Notes: generated by a model from the letters alone, not told the origin. DNA of 64,000 nt from Algoriphagus sp. Y33 (GCF_014838715.1 NZ_CP061947.1:4330001-4394000), one strand, 5' to 3'; shown: positions 34,827-44,690, counted from the stretch's first letter. Numbers and translations are program-made.

Positions 34827-35995
34827 AAAACCTAACCTACCTATATCTCCTTTTAGTGAGCTTGGCACTAGCCTGCTCAGGGGAAAAAGAAGAAAGTAAA
34901 TCTTCTGCTTCTGTCGCTGAACAGAGCTATGAATTCGAAATTTATGATTCTCTAGTCGTAGATTACCTTGGCAATGTCTCTCTGATGGACATCAGTCATG
35001 ATGGAAAATTCCTTCTCTTAAGGGATCAAACTACAGATTCTATATTGGTGTCAGATATTGAGGGTGAGATTCTTTATCAGTACAAGTTGAGTGGTGAGGG
35101 GCCAAACCAATATCAATCCAATCTCTATGGAAAAAGCAAGTTCTTAACTAGCAATGAGTTTCTGATCCCTACTACTGCCGGAGTTTACAGGTATAACATT
35201 CAAGGCCAATTGCAGAAAAAATACACTCCGGACTTTACTCCGAGGGCCCAAATCATCATTGGCGGTGCAGATAATTTATTCATAAAGGAAGACCGGCTTT
35301 TCCTTAATCTCCCGGGACGGGGTTTGGATGATTTCGGCAGCCAAGGCATTGACTTTCAGAAAAAATCCACTCACATCGAAGTTCTAGACCTACAAACTGA
35401 GACCTATGCTCCAGCAATCCCATTCCCTGCCACTTCCAAATTTAGTAGTGAAGAAAAAGCCTATAAATTCTTTTCCTTTTACCCGACGTTCACACTTGGC
35501 AAGGATAGTCTATACATTGCCTATAGACACGAGCCAAAGATTTTTGCCTATCCTCTTTCAGATTTGAGTTTATTGGGTTCGACAAAGCCTATCCCATTTA
35601 GCTCATTTTTCGAAAATGAGCCCAAAAGTGACCAAGTAGATGACAACATCAATATAAGTGAGTTGTATGTAGGCACGATTAACAAAATCATAGCGATTGA
35701 GGATCAGCAGTTTCTAGTGGATTATCTTTCCGGCTTGACAGTAGATCAATACAACGAAGCCACAAGTAAGGCCGGGGAAGATATGAACAAACAATGGGAA
35801 GAGTTGGGGAAAATCAACGTTGGTGGATTGGTTATCTTTGACGGGAAAGAAATCAGCCCGCCCATCTCAAAAAATGAGATACTCGGAACGCTGGATAAAT
35901 ATATCTCAAAAGATGAAATCTGGTTTTCTCTTAATTTCTCAGAAGCTGAAAATGACTATTCCGTGATTTATAAAACAAGGTTGGTTGCCAAATAA
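34823..35995 (+). CDS. DUF4221-type lipoprotein 3
   Basis: A 390-residue lipoprotein (lipobox LACS at about 16-19, then GEKEESKSSAS) and the last of the three paralogues. Shared features are the IYDSLVVDYLGNVS opening, a propeller-like body with TSKFSSEEKAY in the same place as TSKFSTDKFHD of gene 2, and the VIYKTRLVAK ending. A terminator follows. The three have diverged far enough to suggest different ligands. Confidence 0.65.
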   Translation: MKNLTYLYLLLVSLALACSGEKEESKSSASVAEQSYEFEIYDSLVVDYLGNVSLMDISHDGKFLLLRDQTTDSILVSDIEGEILYQYKLSGEGPNQYQSNLYGKSKFLTSNEFLIPTTAGVYRYNIQGQLQKKYTPDFTPRAQIIIGGADNLFIKEDRLFLNLPGRGLDDFGSQGIDFQKKSTHIEVLDLQTETYAPAIPFPATSKFSSEEKAYKFFSFYPTFTLGKDSLYIAYRHEPKIFAYPLSDLSLLGSTKPIPFSSFFENEPKSDQVDDNINISELYVGTINKIIAIEDQQFLVDYLSGLTVDQYNEATSKAGEDMNKQWEELGKINVGGLVIFDGKEISPPISKNEILGTLDKYISKDEIWFSLNFSEAENDYSVIYKTRLVAK

Positions 35996-36052
35996 ACACA
36001 GATTATTGACCTCACTCCTACCACTTCCATCCTGCTTCTGGAGGACAACTAG

Positions 36053-36078
36053 AAAAAGCCCAATCAACCGGGCTTTTC
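36053..36078. terminator. Bidirectional terminator
   Basis: AAAAAGCCC and GGGCTTTT pair around AATCAACC; it lies between the lipoprotein operon and the convergent outer-membrane protein gene. Confidence 0.7.
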
Positions 36079-36097
36079 CATATCATATCAAAGTCAC

Positions 36098-36688
36098 CTA
36101 GAATATTCTAAAACCTACCGACAATATCCACTGGTTTGTTCGCTGGTCGGTGTTGAAACCTGCCATGCTTCCCGTAAACTTATCCAAAGCACTTTCATAC
36201 TTGGCATCAATTATCAGATTGCCAATATCCAGTCCAAGGCCTGCCTGATAGCCAATGGTTGCACTCCTAAAATCCGCATCTCGTACCGTTTCCCCAGCCT
36301 CTTTCAGCTTTGAGTTCACATTGATACTCGCTACTGGACCTGCCTGTACTCTCAGCAGTTTAAACATCTTAAAGCCCAGCATTACAGGAATATCCACCCG
36401 GTTAAAATCCGCATCATATTCCCGAATAGGTTGGTCTTCCGCATCGAATGAAAACTGCCCTTGAGTTTGGGTAAACAATACCTCGGGCTGAAGATATAAA
36501 CCAACCAGATTGATTCTGGCAAAAACCCCTAAATGGTATCCGAATTTTGATTCTCCGTTTTTGAATTGATCACTTTTAAGATCAAGTTTTGTTTGGCTAA
36601 GCCCCACCTTTGGACCTATATAGATCCCCTGAGAATAGCTTGTCAGCACAATTGTAAGCAATGCGAAGGAAAGAATGATTTTTTTCAT
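36098..36688 (-). CDS. Outer-membrane beta-barrel protein (PorT-like)
   Basis: A 196-residue exported protein: the signal peptide MKKIILSFALLTIVLTSYSQ is followed by GIYIGPKVGLSQTKLDLKS, alternating strands with aromatic ends, and a C-terminal strand WILSVGFRIF. This is the eight-strand porin-like family (PF13568 type) common in Bacteroidota. The role cannot be fixed; paralogues range from PorT of the secretion system to structural barrels. It is a single gene. Confidence 0.8.
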   Translation of the reverse strand: MKKIILSFALLTIVLTSYSQGIYIGPKVGLSQTKLDLKSDQFKNGESKFGYHLGVFARINLVGLYLQPEVLFTQTQGQFSFDAEDQPIREYDADFNRVDIPVMLGFKMFKLLRVQAGPVASINVNSKLKEAGETVRDADFRSATIGYQAGLGLDIGNLIIDAKYESALDKFTGSMAGFNTDQRTNQWILSVGFRIF

Positions 36689-36778
36689 GGTTGTATGTAA
36701 TTGGTTTAGTATGCTAACTAACGATAGAATTTAAGAAAAATTAGCAATTCCCCTGCCAAGAGAACAATACCTTAAACA

Positions 36779-36808
36779 AAAAAAGGAAACCCGAAGATTT
36801 CCTTTTTT
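36779..36808 (-). terminator. Terminator between symporter and barrel genes
   Basis: AAAAAGGAAA and TTTCCTTTTT pair around CCCGAAGA; it follows the symporter stop on the minus strand. Confidence 0.7.
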
Positions 36809-36830
36809 CAACACATGCAAACATAAGAGC

Positions 36831-38216
36831 TTATGCAGCTTGCTCAAACCCCATTACTCCCAACATATTCAAAATCAAAAGAATGATAACAATAGGACAG
36901 ACATATTTAATAAAGAACATCCAACCTCCACGAAATGGCCCTTTAAAGCCGGGTGCGCCGGAAGCTAATTCATCTGCATAGTCAGAAATTTTCGATGCCC
37001 AACCTGTGTACAAAGCAAGCATCAAACAAATTACGATCACCGCAAAGGTGCCAAAGACAAAATCCATTATCCCAAAGAATCCTTCCAGCCTGTTGCCAAA
37101 AAAGTTGATATGCAGATTGGCAAAGAAAGTACCCGGAATCTGGGAAAGCGCAGAAGGCACTGAAAGAGCCATTGCTGATATACCTACTGTCCATGTAGCA
37201 CGTTTTCTATTCCATTTTCTATCATCAATCAAATATGCCACCGGTACTTCCAGCATGGAAATAGTAGAGGTTAGAGCTGCTACCATAAGTAGGATAAAAA
37301 ACAATCCGCCTACGATATTACCACCCGGCATAGCGTCAAATACTTTTGGCAACACATCAAAAACCAAAGCCGGACCGGCAGCAGGATCTTTACCCGGAAG
37401 TAATGCAAATAAAGCCGGAAAAATCATCAATCCACCCAAAAGAGCGACAGAGGTATCCATTCCCGCAATCCATCCGCCAGATTGGATAACGTTTGATTTT
37501 TTAGGCAAATAAGACCCAAAAGTAATCATCAAACCCCACCCCACAGACATAGAAAAGAAGGCCTGTCCCAAGGCCTGAAGTATTACTGCTCCACTAATTT
37601 TGGAGAAATCCGGCTTTAAATAATACTCTATCCCTGCTGAAGCTCCTTCCAAAGTAACTGAACGTCCCGCAATAAAAATGATAATAATAAATAAAACCGG
37701 CATCAGGAATTTGGATGCTTTTTCTATACCTCCGGATACTCCACCCAATACGATCAATATAGTCATTAATATAAACACAAATGTCAATGGAATAACATAC
37801 ATAGGTGTCTTTACAAAGACCGCAAAATCAATCGGAATATTGATAATCTCCGTAAAAATATAGCCAACAGTCCAGCCTGCTATCACAGAATAGTAACTGA
37901 ACACAAAAAAGCAAACCAAAACACAAAGTACCCCCGCACTCTGCCAAAAGCGGTTACCTCCTGTCTCGCGAATAGCCCCAATGGGATTCTTACCTGATTT
38001 TCTACCTAATGCTATTTCATTAAACAATAATGGCAAAGCAATGAATAGTACACAAATTATATATACAAAAACGAAGGCTCCACCTCCATACTCACCGACT
38101 AGATAAGGGAATCTCCAGATGTTTCCCAAGCCCACTGCGGATCCTGCTGCGGCCATGATAAAGCCAAGACTCGATCCCCATTGACCTCTTTCTTCGGTAT
38201 CGTTGCTAACTGCCAT
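36831..38216 (-). CDS. Sodium-dependent transporter (neurotransmitter:sodium symporter family)
   Basis: A 461-residue inner-membrane symporter of the LeuT fold. The family signature lies in helix 1: GSAVGLGNIWRFPYLVGEYG (about residues 24-43), with the unwound GNIWRFP sodium and substrate site. About 11-12 transmembrane helices are visible. Members import amino acids or related compounds using the sodium gradient; the substrate is unknown. The gene stands alone between a terminator and the reductase gene. Confidence 0.92.
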   Translation of the reverse strand: MAVSNDTEERGQWGSSLGFIMAAAGSAVGLGNIWRFPYLVGEYGGGAFVFVYIICVLFIALPLLFNEIALGRKSGKNPIGAIRETGGNRFWQSAGVLCVLVCFFVFSYYSVIAGWTVGYIFTEIINIPIDFAVFVKTPMYVIPLTFVFILMTILIVLGGVSGGIEKASKFLMPVLFIIIIFIAGRSVTLEGASAGIEYYLKPDFSKISGAVILQALGQAFFSMSVGWGLMITFGSYLPKKSNVIQSGGWIAGMDTSVALLGGLMIFPALFALLPGKDPAAGPALVFDVLPKVFDAMPGGNIVGGLFFILLMVAALTSTISMLEVPVAYLIDDRKWNRKRATWTVGISAMALSVPSALSQIPGTFFANLHINFFGNRLEGFFGIMDFVFGTFAVIVICLMLALYTGWASKISDYADELASGAPGFKGPFRGGWMFFIKYVCPIVIILLILNMLGVMGFEQAA

Positions 38217-38256
38217 AAATTATTCTAAAATTAAATAAGGGTGTATAAACTGCTTT

Positions 38257-39174
38257 TTAAGATCGGGCTAAGATAATTTGTTTTGCCAAAATACCAATTG
38301 CCTCCCGGAAAGTTTTAGGCTCAAAACCAAGCTGTTCCCGAGCTTTTGAGATAATAAAACCTGTTTTTAAAGGCCTTTTTGCCGGCTGGGTAAACGTACT
38401 CGAATCAGCCCGCTTTATTAATTCTTTGTTAAGTCCAAAGAACTCAGCCGTAATAGTTGCCATTTCATAGGGAGTCAGAAAATCAGACCCTGAAATATTA
38501 AAAACTCCCTCGACTTCTTTTTCAGCGATCAAAATACAACCTGCAGCCAGATCTTCAGCAAGTGTCGGGGTGCGGAATTGATCATCTACCAATGGGATTT
38601 CCTTGCCTGCTTCCAGTGAGGATTTCACCCAAAGCACAATGTTCGTCCGGCTCATATCATGGGCTATCCCAAAAACCAATACTGTTCGGGCAATAGCCCA
38701 TTTAGTCTTACAACCCATGACCATCTCCTCGCCTTTCAGCTTGGTTTCTCCATAGTAATTGACCGGTGCCGGCTCAGCATTTTCGTCTAAAGGCCCTTCT
38801 TTTCCCGAGAATATGAAATCTGTAGACAAAAATATAAAATGGGCTTGAGCCGCTTCGGCGGCCTTGATCAAATAAGCTGTAGCGTTGACATTTGCGTCGT
38901 AACAGGCATCTTGATTCAGTTCACATTGATCCACATGGGTCATCGCTGCTCCATGGATAATGATATCCGGTTTGATTTCAGCCAAGGTTTTTCCTACCTC
39001 TGCCTCACTCGTAATATCAAGAGAAACGTATTCAAATCCGGTACCCGGCAACCTGCATTCACCTTTGCCACTTGCTATTACCTGAAATGCTTCTTTTTCG
39101 GTCAATTGAGCCACGAGCTTTTGACCAAGCAGACCATTTGCACCGGTGATAAAAACTTTCTTTTTACTTCTCAT
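38257..39174 (-). CDS. RmlD-like NAD(P)-dependent sugar-nucleotide reductase
   Basis: A 305-residue extended short-chain dehydrogenase. The nucleotide motif is VFITGANGLLGQKL near the N-terminus, and the active-site YxxxK is YYGETKLKGE (about 145-155). The fold and length match dTDP-4-dehydrorhamnose reductase-like proteins, which reduce deoxy-sugar nucleotides, but other substrates are possible since no rml neighbours are present. The start is set at MRSKKK, overlapping the cyclophilin gene by 11 bases. The longer frame would overlap it further. Confidence 0.8.
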   Translation of the reverse strand: MRSKKKVFITGANGLLGQKLVAQLTEKEAFQVIASGKGECRLPGTGFEYVSLDITSEAEVGKTLAEIKPDIIIHGAAMTHVDQCELNQDACYDANVNATAYLIKAAEAAQAHFIFLSTDFIFSGKEGPLDENAEPAPVNYYGETKLKGEEMVMGCKTKWAIARTVLVFGIAHDMSRTNIVLWVKSSLEAGKEIPLVDDQFRTPTLAEDLAAGCILIAEKEVEGVFNISGSDFLTPYEMATITAEFFGLNKELIKRADSSTFTQPAKRPLKTGFIISKAREQLGFEPKTFREAIGILAKQIILARS

Positions 39175-40006
39175 CTGCATAGGTGTAGCCATATTCTTTT
39201 TCAATTTTCTTTCGGGACATTTTGTCCACAGTTACTTTCATGAAAACCCGCTCTACGGGACTATCCCGCTGGGTAGGGAGATTTGAAATCGCATCGGCAA
39301 CTTCAAGTCCTTGGATTACTTCTCCAAAAACAGTGTATTCCTTATCCAAATGCGGTGTTCCGCCTACAGTAGTATAGGCTTCTATCTGCTCGGGAGTAAA
39401 ATCCTTAGTCAACTTAATATTCAATGATTTTTCCAGTTCTTCCCTTTTGGAGAGAAGCATTGTTGTCAAACTATCATACTTCTGCTCATTATAAAGTCGA
39501 ACATATTCTTTTTTCAATTCTGCCTGGCTTCCCAATTCCATGTATTTCATAAAAGCTTTCTGAAGCGGTACCATATCCGTGGTTAATTCCAACTCATTAT
39601 ATACTTTTCCGATCACTATATAGAACTGTGAACCGTTTGATCTTCTTTCCGGATTGATTCCGTCCCCCTGACGGGCAGCAGCGATCATTCCCTTTTTGTG
39701 GTAATGATTCGGTCGAATTTCTGCCGGCAAGGTTGGCCATTCCTGAGCTGGCAAATTTTCCTTCGTGAACACATCACCTCCCTGAACCATAAAATTTTTG
39801 ATCACTCGCTGAAATTCCGTGGAATCAAATCTACCGGCTTCAGCCAATTTGATAAAATTGGATTTGTGCTCAGGCGTGTCGTCAAAGAGTACCGCCACTA
39901 TGTTACCGTGACTTGTCTCTATCGTGATCACATAATCTTTATCAGCTGCACAGGCGAATGAGCTGGCGCAAAGGAAGAGAAAAAGTAACGTTCTTAGAAA
40001 TCTCAT
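39164..40006 (-). CDS. Exported cyclophilin-type peptidyl-prolyl isomerase with a large insertion
   Basis: A 280-residue PPIase with a lipoprotein-like signal ([20 protein letters not shown]). Cyclophilin motifs are FQRVIKNFMVQGGDVF (about 82-97), NGSQFYIVIG (residues 123-132) and the closing VFGEVIQGLEVADAIS. Between QFYIVIGKVYNELEL and GGTPHLDKEYTVFGEV about 80 helical, charged residues are inserted, which normal cyclophilins lack. It would speed up proline isomerisation in periplasmic proteins. It overlaps hemC by 4 bases and the reductase by 11, so the three are one operon. Confidence 0.9.
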   Translation of the reverse strand: MRFLRTLLFLFLCASSFACAADKDYVITIETSHGNIVAVLFDDTPEHKSNFIKLAEAGRFDSTEFQRVIKNFMVQGGDVFTKENLPAQEWPTLPAEIRPNHYHKKGMIAAARQGDGINPERRSNGSQFYIVIGKVYNELELTTDMVPLQKAFMKYMELGSQAELKKEYVRLYNEQKYDSLTTMLLSKREELEKSLNIKLTKDFTPEQIEAYTTVGGTPHLDKEYTVFGEVIQGLEVADAISNLPTQRDSPVERVFMKVTVDKMSRKKIEKEYGYTYADEK

Positions 40007-40932
40007 TTATTCAGTGTTGTTTTAATTTGATCCAATATGGCTCTTCCGCCTACGGCAAAAACCTTGTCTGCCAACTCCTGTCCCAGCTTTTCGGGCTCGT
40101 CTGCACTCCCTTTCACTTCAATAGAAATCCTCTCCCTTCCATCCAAGCTCACAATCCCGCCTTTTAGGCTGACTTGGTCACTGTCAAGATTTGCCAGCGC
40201 AAACACAGGAATGCTGCATCCCCCTTCAAGTACTCTTAGATATGCCCGCTCGGCACGCAGCCTCAAGGAAGTTTCGCGGTGATTACATGCGGCTGCAATC
40301 ATAGCCTTTACTTCCGGGTTTAGTTTTTCGGCAACTTCGATAGCCACAGAGCCCTGCCCCACCGCCGGAGTAAATTCATCCAGATCCAGTTCGCCCACAA
40401 TCATATGGTCATATTCCATCCGGTGCACTCCTGCGTATGCCAACAATAGCGCATCGCACAATCCCTCTTCCATTTTGCGGATGCGGGTTTGAAGATTTCC
40501 CCGAACCTCCACCGTTTTCACATGCGGATAAAAATGCTTCAAGGTAGACACCCGTCGTGTAGATGAAGTACCCAACACAATTTCTTCCTTAAGCGAAACA
40601 GATTTATCATGAGAGACAAGCACATCATTTTCTTTTTCACGCTTGGTAAAGGCTATGATTTCAAAACCTTCCGGCAAATTGGATTGCATATCCTTAGCAC
40701 TATGCACAGCAATATCGATTCTTCCGTCCAACAGTTGATCTTCAAGCTCTTGGGTAAAAACCCCCTTACTACCAATCTTGGCAATGGAAACATCAAGAAT
40801 TTGGTCTCCTTTGGTATCAATGATCACAATTTCCGTACTCAGTCCCTCTTTTTGCAATAGCTCCTCCACATGATAGGCTTGCCAGAGTGCCAACTTGCTT
40901 CCCCGTGTGCCTATTTTCACTAATCGACTCAT
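40003..40932 (-). CDS. hemC: Hydroxymethylbilane synthase (porphobilinogen deaminase)
   Basis: The enzyme joins four porphobilinogen units into hydroxymethylbilane, the linear precursor of uroporphyrinogen III, in haem synthesis. The 309 residues show [16 protein letters not shown] at the start, [15 protein letters not shown] (substrate-binding arginines) and [11 protein letters not shown], whose cysteine holds the dipyrromethane cofactor. It overlaps both neighbours by 4 bases, being coupled to the RimK-like gene upstream and the cyclophilin downstream. hemE lies 20 kb away. Confidence 0.96.
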   Translation of the reverse strand: MSRLVKIGTRGSKLALWQAYHVEELLQKEGLSTEIVIIDTKGDQILDVSIAKIGSKGVFTQELEDQLLDGRIDIAVHSAKDMQSNLPEGFEIIAFTKREKENDVLVSHDKSVSLKEEIVLGTSSTRRVSTLKHFYPHVKTVEVRGNLQTRIRKMEEGLCDALLLAYAGVHRMEYDHMIVGELDLDEFTPAVGQGSVAIEVAEKLNPEVKAMIAAACNHRETSLRLRAERAYLRVLEGGCSIPVFALANLDSDQVSLKGGIVSLDGRERISIEVKGSADEPEKLGQELADKVFAVGGRAILDQIKTTLNK

Positions 40933-41834
40933 TGACTTGATATTTTCATAGGGCGCTTATTCACCCCTTCTTCTATAAATTTCACAATTGCAGCGGCGAT
41001 ATCTATACCTGTAGCTTTCTCTATTCCCTCCAAACCAGGAGAGCTATTTACCTCCAAAATCAATGGCCCCCTTGCAGACTGAAGCATATCCACCCCGGCT
41101 ACATCCAGTCCAAGTGCTTTTGCGGCTCCCAAAGCTGCTTGTTTTTCTGCCCGGCTTAACTTGATAATGGTGGCTTTTCCTCCCCTGTGAAGATTGGATC
41201 TGAATTCCCCCTCCGCACCCTGACGCTTCATGGCGCCGACCACTTTTCCATTCACTATGAATGCACGTATATCGGCCCCTTTCGCTTCCTTGATAAATTC
41301 CTGAACAATGATTCTAGCCTTCAGTCCATGAAAAGCCTCTATCACTGATTGACTGGCTTTTCTGGTCTCCGCCAAAACAACTCCAAGCCCCTGAGTACCT
41401 TCGAGTAATTTGATGATAAGAGGAGCGCCTCCCACGTGCTCGATAATTTGCTTTTCTCCTCCCTTGGAAAAGTTGGTAAAAGCCGTTTTAGGCATTCCCA
41501 ACCCTGCACTGGACAAGATCTGTAAGCTTCTCAATTTGTCCCGGCTTCTTACTATAGCCTGAGAATTTACTGCAGAGAATGCCCCCATGAGTTCGAATTG
41601 GCGCACCACGGCTGTTCCATAAAAAGTAACCGAAGCACCAACTCTGGGAATTACAGCATCTATATCAGTGAGTTTTTCACCCTTGTAGATGATAGAAGGG
41701 CCTTCTTGCTCAATGATCAAGTCACAAATACTATGGTTTACAATTGTCGCTTCATGCCCTGCTTTATGAATCGCTTCAAAAAGTCTTTTGGTAGAATACA
41801 AATTTGGGTTCCTGGATAGGATTGCAATTTTCAT
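40929..41834 (-). CDS. RimK-like ATP-grasp ligase
   Basis: A 301-residue ATP-grasp enzyme close to RimK, which adds glutamate to the C-terminus of ribosomal protein S6. ATP-grasp features are [16 protein letters not shown] (glycine loop), [17 protein letters not shown] and [17 protein letters not shown] with metal ligands. The length and the N-terminal [18 protein letters not shown] fit RimK. A retropepsin-like protease gene 56 bases upstream is a known partner of such ligases. The true acceptor cannot be told from sequence. Confidence 0.85.
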   Translation of the reverse strand: MKIAILSRNPNLYSTKRLFEAIHKAGHEATIVNHSICDLIIEQEGPSIIYKGEKLTDIDAVIPRVGASVTFYGTAVVRQFELMGAFSAVNSQAIVRSRDKLRSLQILSSAGLGMPKTAFTNFSKGGEKQIIEHVGGAPLIIKLLEGTQGLGVVLAETRKASQSVIEAFHGLKARIIVQEFIKEAKGADIRAFIVNGKVVGAMKRQGAEGEFRSNLHRGGKATIIKLSRAEKQAALGAAKALGLDVAGVDMLQSARGPLILEVNSSPGLEGIEKATGIDIAAAIVKFIEEGVNKRPMKISSQ

Positions 41835-41890
41835 ATGAAAATTTTTAGGGGGTATGAGGCATATTCATGACTCTTAAAATAAATCATTAG

Positions 41891-42334
41891 TCAGTTTATT
41901 TTTTTTCTGTATTGTCTAGCCAGATTGACTTTACATACATCTACAAGAAAACGATTTCTAAGGATTTTCCGGCCAAGGAGAATCGCATTTCTCATGCTTG
42001 ACCGATCCGATAGTGTAAACTCTGCCGAATAGACTTCACCGGCAAGTTCAAAGGTAGTTTCTATCAAATAACGAACCTCTGCATGGCCGAATGAATTTTT
42101 CACCTTTTTCTCTCTGAAATGCTCAAAAGTAACCACATCGCCTGTATATGATTTGTGCCCCGGCAGTAGAGGCTGGAATTGCAACACGAGCTTCCCTTTC
42201 ACTTCGATTACTTTCAGGTTTTCAGCATGAATACTGCTGGTATATGCCCCCGTGTCTACTTTTGCCCATACTAGCTTCAATCCCAGATCAGGGAGAGACA
42301 CCTTTTCTTTTCTGCCAATTATTTTTTGATCCAT
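41891..42334 (-). CDS. Retropepsin-like ATP-dependent zinc protease family protein
   Basis: A 147-residue protein of the RimB/DUF785 family (PF05618 type). The aspartyl-protease-like motif is KVDTGAYTSSIHA (about residues 25-37), with RNAILLGRKIL as the partner strand-turn. Relatives were first called zinc proteases but have a retropepsin fold. Genes of this family occur next to RimK-like ligases, where they could remove or control the added amino acids. It lies 56 bases before the ligase in the same direction and 1 base after holB. Confidence 0.82.
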   Translation of the reverse strand: MDQKIIGRKEKVSLPDLGLKLVWAKVDTGAYTSSIHAENLKVIEVKGKLVLQFQPLLPGHKSYTGDVVTFEHFREKKVKNSFGHAEVRYLIETTFELAGEVYSAEFTLSDRSSMRNAILLGRKILRNRFLVDVCKVNLARQYRKKIN

Positions 42335-42335
42335 A

Positions 42336-43472
42336 TCAGCTGATTTTAGCCATCAATCTGGTCACATTCATAGAAAGATCTGTAAAGATAAATTTAGCAT
42401 TACCGTTTCTTTCCAGATGATAATGAGCCGTATTAAAGTCGCCATAAAGCTTGCCCACATGCTCTTCTTTAAGGATTTTTCCGCTGATTTTATTGACAAA
42501 GTCCCGATCCTCATCATGGGTACGCAGGAGCTCGTCTAGCCCGGCATTCTTCAGAAGTATCTCGCGAAGAACATTCAGACCTGTCAAGACAAGGGATTTT
42601 TGCGCTTCTTTATCTGATTTGTGAAAATCATCCGCAAGTCCAAAAATGCTTTTGAAATCGGCTTTGTAACACGACAAAAACCATTCTCTGATTTTTCTCA
42701 CCTGCAGATCTTCTACCTGCTCCACTAGCCGGTATGCTTCACGCAAATTACCATCTGCCAGCATCGCTATCTGACCTGCGGAGGATTCATCACACAGTCT
42801 TTTAGTGATGAGATGGTTTTTCACTTCTTCATCTGAAAAACCACGGATGGTCACTTTCTGAGTTCTCGAAAGTATCGTGGTCAGCAATTGATCGGCATGA
42901 CCTGTCACCAATATAAAAAGCGTCTTGGGCTGAGGCTCTTCAAGAATTTTCAGCAGCGCATTTGCCGCCGAAGGATGCAGAAATTCAGGCGCCCAGATCA
43001 TCATTATTTTATACCCTCCTTCGAAAGACATCAAAGAAAGGGCTTGAATAATTTTGCGTGCGGCTCCTTTGGAAATATTTAGCTGCTTCTTCTCGAACTT
43101 ATTGAAATAGATAAAATCATGCACGTTTCCATAAGGCTGTTCTGTCGCAAACTTTCTCCAGTTTGTCAGTAGATCGACCTTTTCATCATCTTCTTTATCA
43201 TCCTCCTTGGCGGTGGCAATAGTAGGAAAAGCAAAATTCAGATCTGGCATAACCAATCGGCTCATCCGCTGACAAGAGGCACAAGCCCCACAGGAATCCG
43301 TAGTTCCCGGGTTTTCGCAGTACAAATACGTGCACAGCGCCAGAGCCATAGTCAGATTAGCGGAGCCTTCAGGCCCATGAAATAACAGTGCATGCGCCAA
43401 ATGATTGTTTTTGACAGCGTTGATTAGATTTTCTTTGGTTTCGGGAAGCCCCGGTATAGCTGCGAATTGCAT
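42336..43472 (-). CDS. holB: DNA polymerase III delta-prime subunit
   Basis: A clamp-loader subunit of 378 residues that helps place the sliding clamp at replication forks. The N-terminal AAA+ domain has HALLFHGPEGSANLTMALA, where the Walker A lysine is missing, as usual for delta-prime. A zinc module with CENP, CGACASC follows (about residues 53-67), then the sensor-like part NALLKILEEPQPKTLFILVT and an arginine-finger-type SRTQK. Downstream genes on the same strand are the retropepsin and RimK-like genes. Confidence 0.9.
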   Translation of the reverse strand: MQFAAIPGLPETKENLINAVKNNHLAHALLFHGPEGSANLTMALALCTYLYCENPGTTDSCGACASCQRMSRLVMPDLNFAFPTIATAKEDDKEDDEKVDLLTNWRKFATEQPYGNVHDFIYFNKFEKKQLNISKGAARKIIQALSLMSFEGGYKIMMIWAPEFLHPSAANALLKILEEPQPKTLFILVTGHADQLLTTILSRTQKVTIRGFSDEEVKNHLITKRLCDESSAGQIAMLADGNLREAYRLVEQVEDLQVRKIREWFLSCYKADFKSIFGLADDFHKSDKEAQKSLVLTGLNVLREILLKNAGLDELLRTHDEDRDFVNKISGKILKEEHVGKLYGDFNTAHYHLERNGNAKFIFTDLSMNVTRLMAKIS

Positions 43473-43483
43473 GGATTAATTAA

Positions 43484-44677
43484 TCAGGATGAGGTTTCCC
43501 AAATTCTATAGTTTTTGGACATTTCGAAAATTGTGTGTAAGATTTCTTGTTCTTCTATATTCATTTCCATTCCCCGTCTTGCTACCACAGCTTTTGCAGT
43601 CTCTATAAATTTCGGAAACAAAAAGGTAGAGAATCCTTCTTCTCCACCCCAAGCAAAGGAAGGAATAAATTTGCGAGGAAACCCCGGACCAAAGACATTG
43701 GATCCAATGCCCACCACAGTTCCTGTATTGAACATGGTATTGATTCCGCATTTGGAGTGATCACCCATCATCAACCCACAAAACTGCAAACCCGTGTTGG
43801 TATAATTCCCCGTTGTGTAGTCCCAAAGTTTAACTGGAGAATAATTGTTTTTCAGGTTGCTGACATTTGTATCAGCCCCCATATTACACCATTCCCCGAC
43901 CACAGAATTCCCCAAGAATCCATCATGTCCTTTGTTGCTATAACCAAATATAACCGAGTTGGACACTTCCCCACCAACTTTGGAATGAGGACCCACAGTA
44001 GTATCACCTTTTATTTTCGCGCCCATGTTAATCGTAGAATTTTCACAAAGTGCAAATGGGCCACGTATCAATGCGCCTTCTTGTACCTCAGCATTTTTCC
44101 CTATATAAATCGGTCCATTCTCCGCATTCAACACTGCTGCCCGAATCACTGCCCCCTCTTCGATAAAAATCTTTTCAGGCGAATAAAGGATCGTATGAGG
44201 ATCGCTGATTTTGATGGATTTTCTACCTTGGGTGAGTAGGTCGAAATCCTTTTTGATTTCAGCCCCATTGAATTGAAATATATTCCAAGTCTTTAATAAT
44301 AGAGTTGGCTGCAAATCCATCTGGACAATTTCCTTTCCCTTCACAGCAAGATTCTTTTCTGTTTCGCCTATGTAAGTAGCCAGCAATGTTCTCCCGAAAT
44401 AAAGCGACTGATTAAAAGAAAGAGACTTTAACCATCTTAAGCTATTCCTATCGGGAAGCCAAGCGCCATTTATAGCCAGCCCCTCACCTACTTTGCGGGA
44501 AAATTTATTCTGAAGGTAATCCTGGGTAAGGTACGAAACGGGGGAACCTGTCATCTTTTCCCACTTCTCAGAAATCTTCAGAATTCCTATGCGGATGTCG
44601 GCCACTGGCCTGGTAAAAGTAAAAGGGAGCAATGATCCGCGGATGGCGGGATCATCAAACAACAAAATTGAGTCCAT
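43484..44677 (-). CDS. GlmU-like sugar-nucleotidyltransferase family protein
   Basis: A protein of 397 residues with an N-terminal nucleotidyltransferase-like part (MDSILLFDDPAIRGSLLPFT) and a C-terminal left-handed beta-helix of hexapeptide repeats (IYIGKNAEVQEGALIRGPFA to MGDHSKCGINTMFNTGTVVG). It is known in Bacteroidota as the GlmU family protein. The classic GlmU motif GxGTRM is absent, so the acyltransferase/uridylyltransferase activities are not assured. The ATG is 4 bases after a TATTTTTG promoter box, so the mRNA may have no leader. Confidence 0.8.
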   Translation of the reverse strand: MDSILLFDDPAIRGSLLPFTFTRPVADIRIGILKISEKWEKMTGSPVSYLTQDYLQNKFSRKVGEGLAINGAWLPDRNSLRWLKSLSFNQSLYFGRTLLATYIGETEKNLAVKGKEIVQMDLQPTLLLKTWNIFQFNGAEIKKDFDLLTQGRKSIKISDPHTILYSPEKIFIEEGAVIRAAVLNAENGPIYIGKNAEVQEGALIRGPFALCENSTINMGAKIKGDTTVGPHSKVGGEVSNSVIFGYSNKGHDGFLGNSVVGEWCNMGADTNVSNLKNNYSPVKLWDYTTGNYTNTGLQFCGLMMGDHSKCGINTMFNTGTVVGIGSNVFGPGFPRKFIPSFAWGGEEGFSTFLFPKFIETAKAVVARRGMEMNIEEQEILHTIFEMSKNYRIWETSS

Positions 44678-44681
44678 GAGG

Positions 44682-44689
44682 CAAAAATA
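44682..44689 (-). promoter_or_regulatory. -7 box of the GlmU-like gene
   Basis: The minus strand reads TATTTTTG, then CCTC and the ATG at 44677. The predicted transcript starts at or next to the start codon. Confidence 0.5.
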
Positions 44690-44690
44690 A

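Noticed and set aside
43547..44239. Plus-strand 230-codon frame
   Set aside because: Shadow of the GlmU-like hexapeptide repeats.
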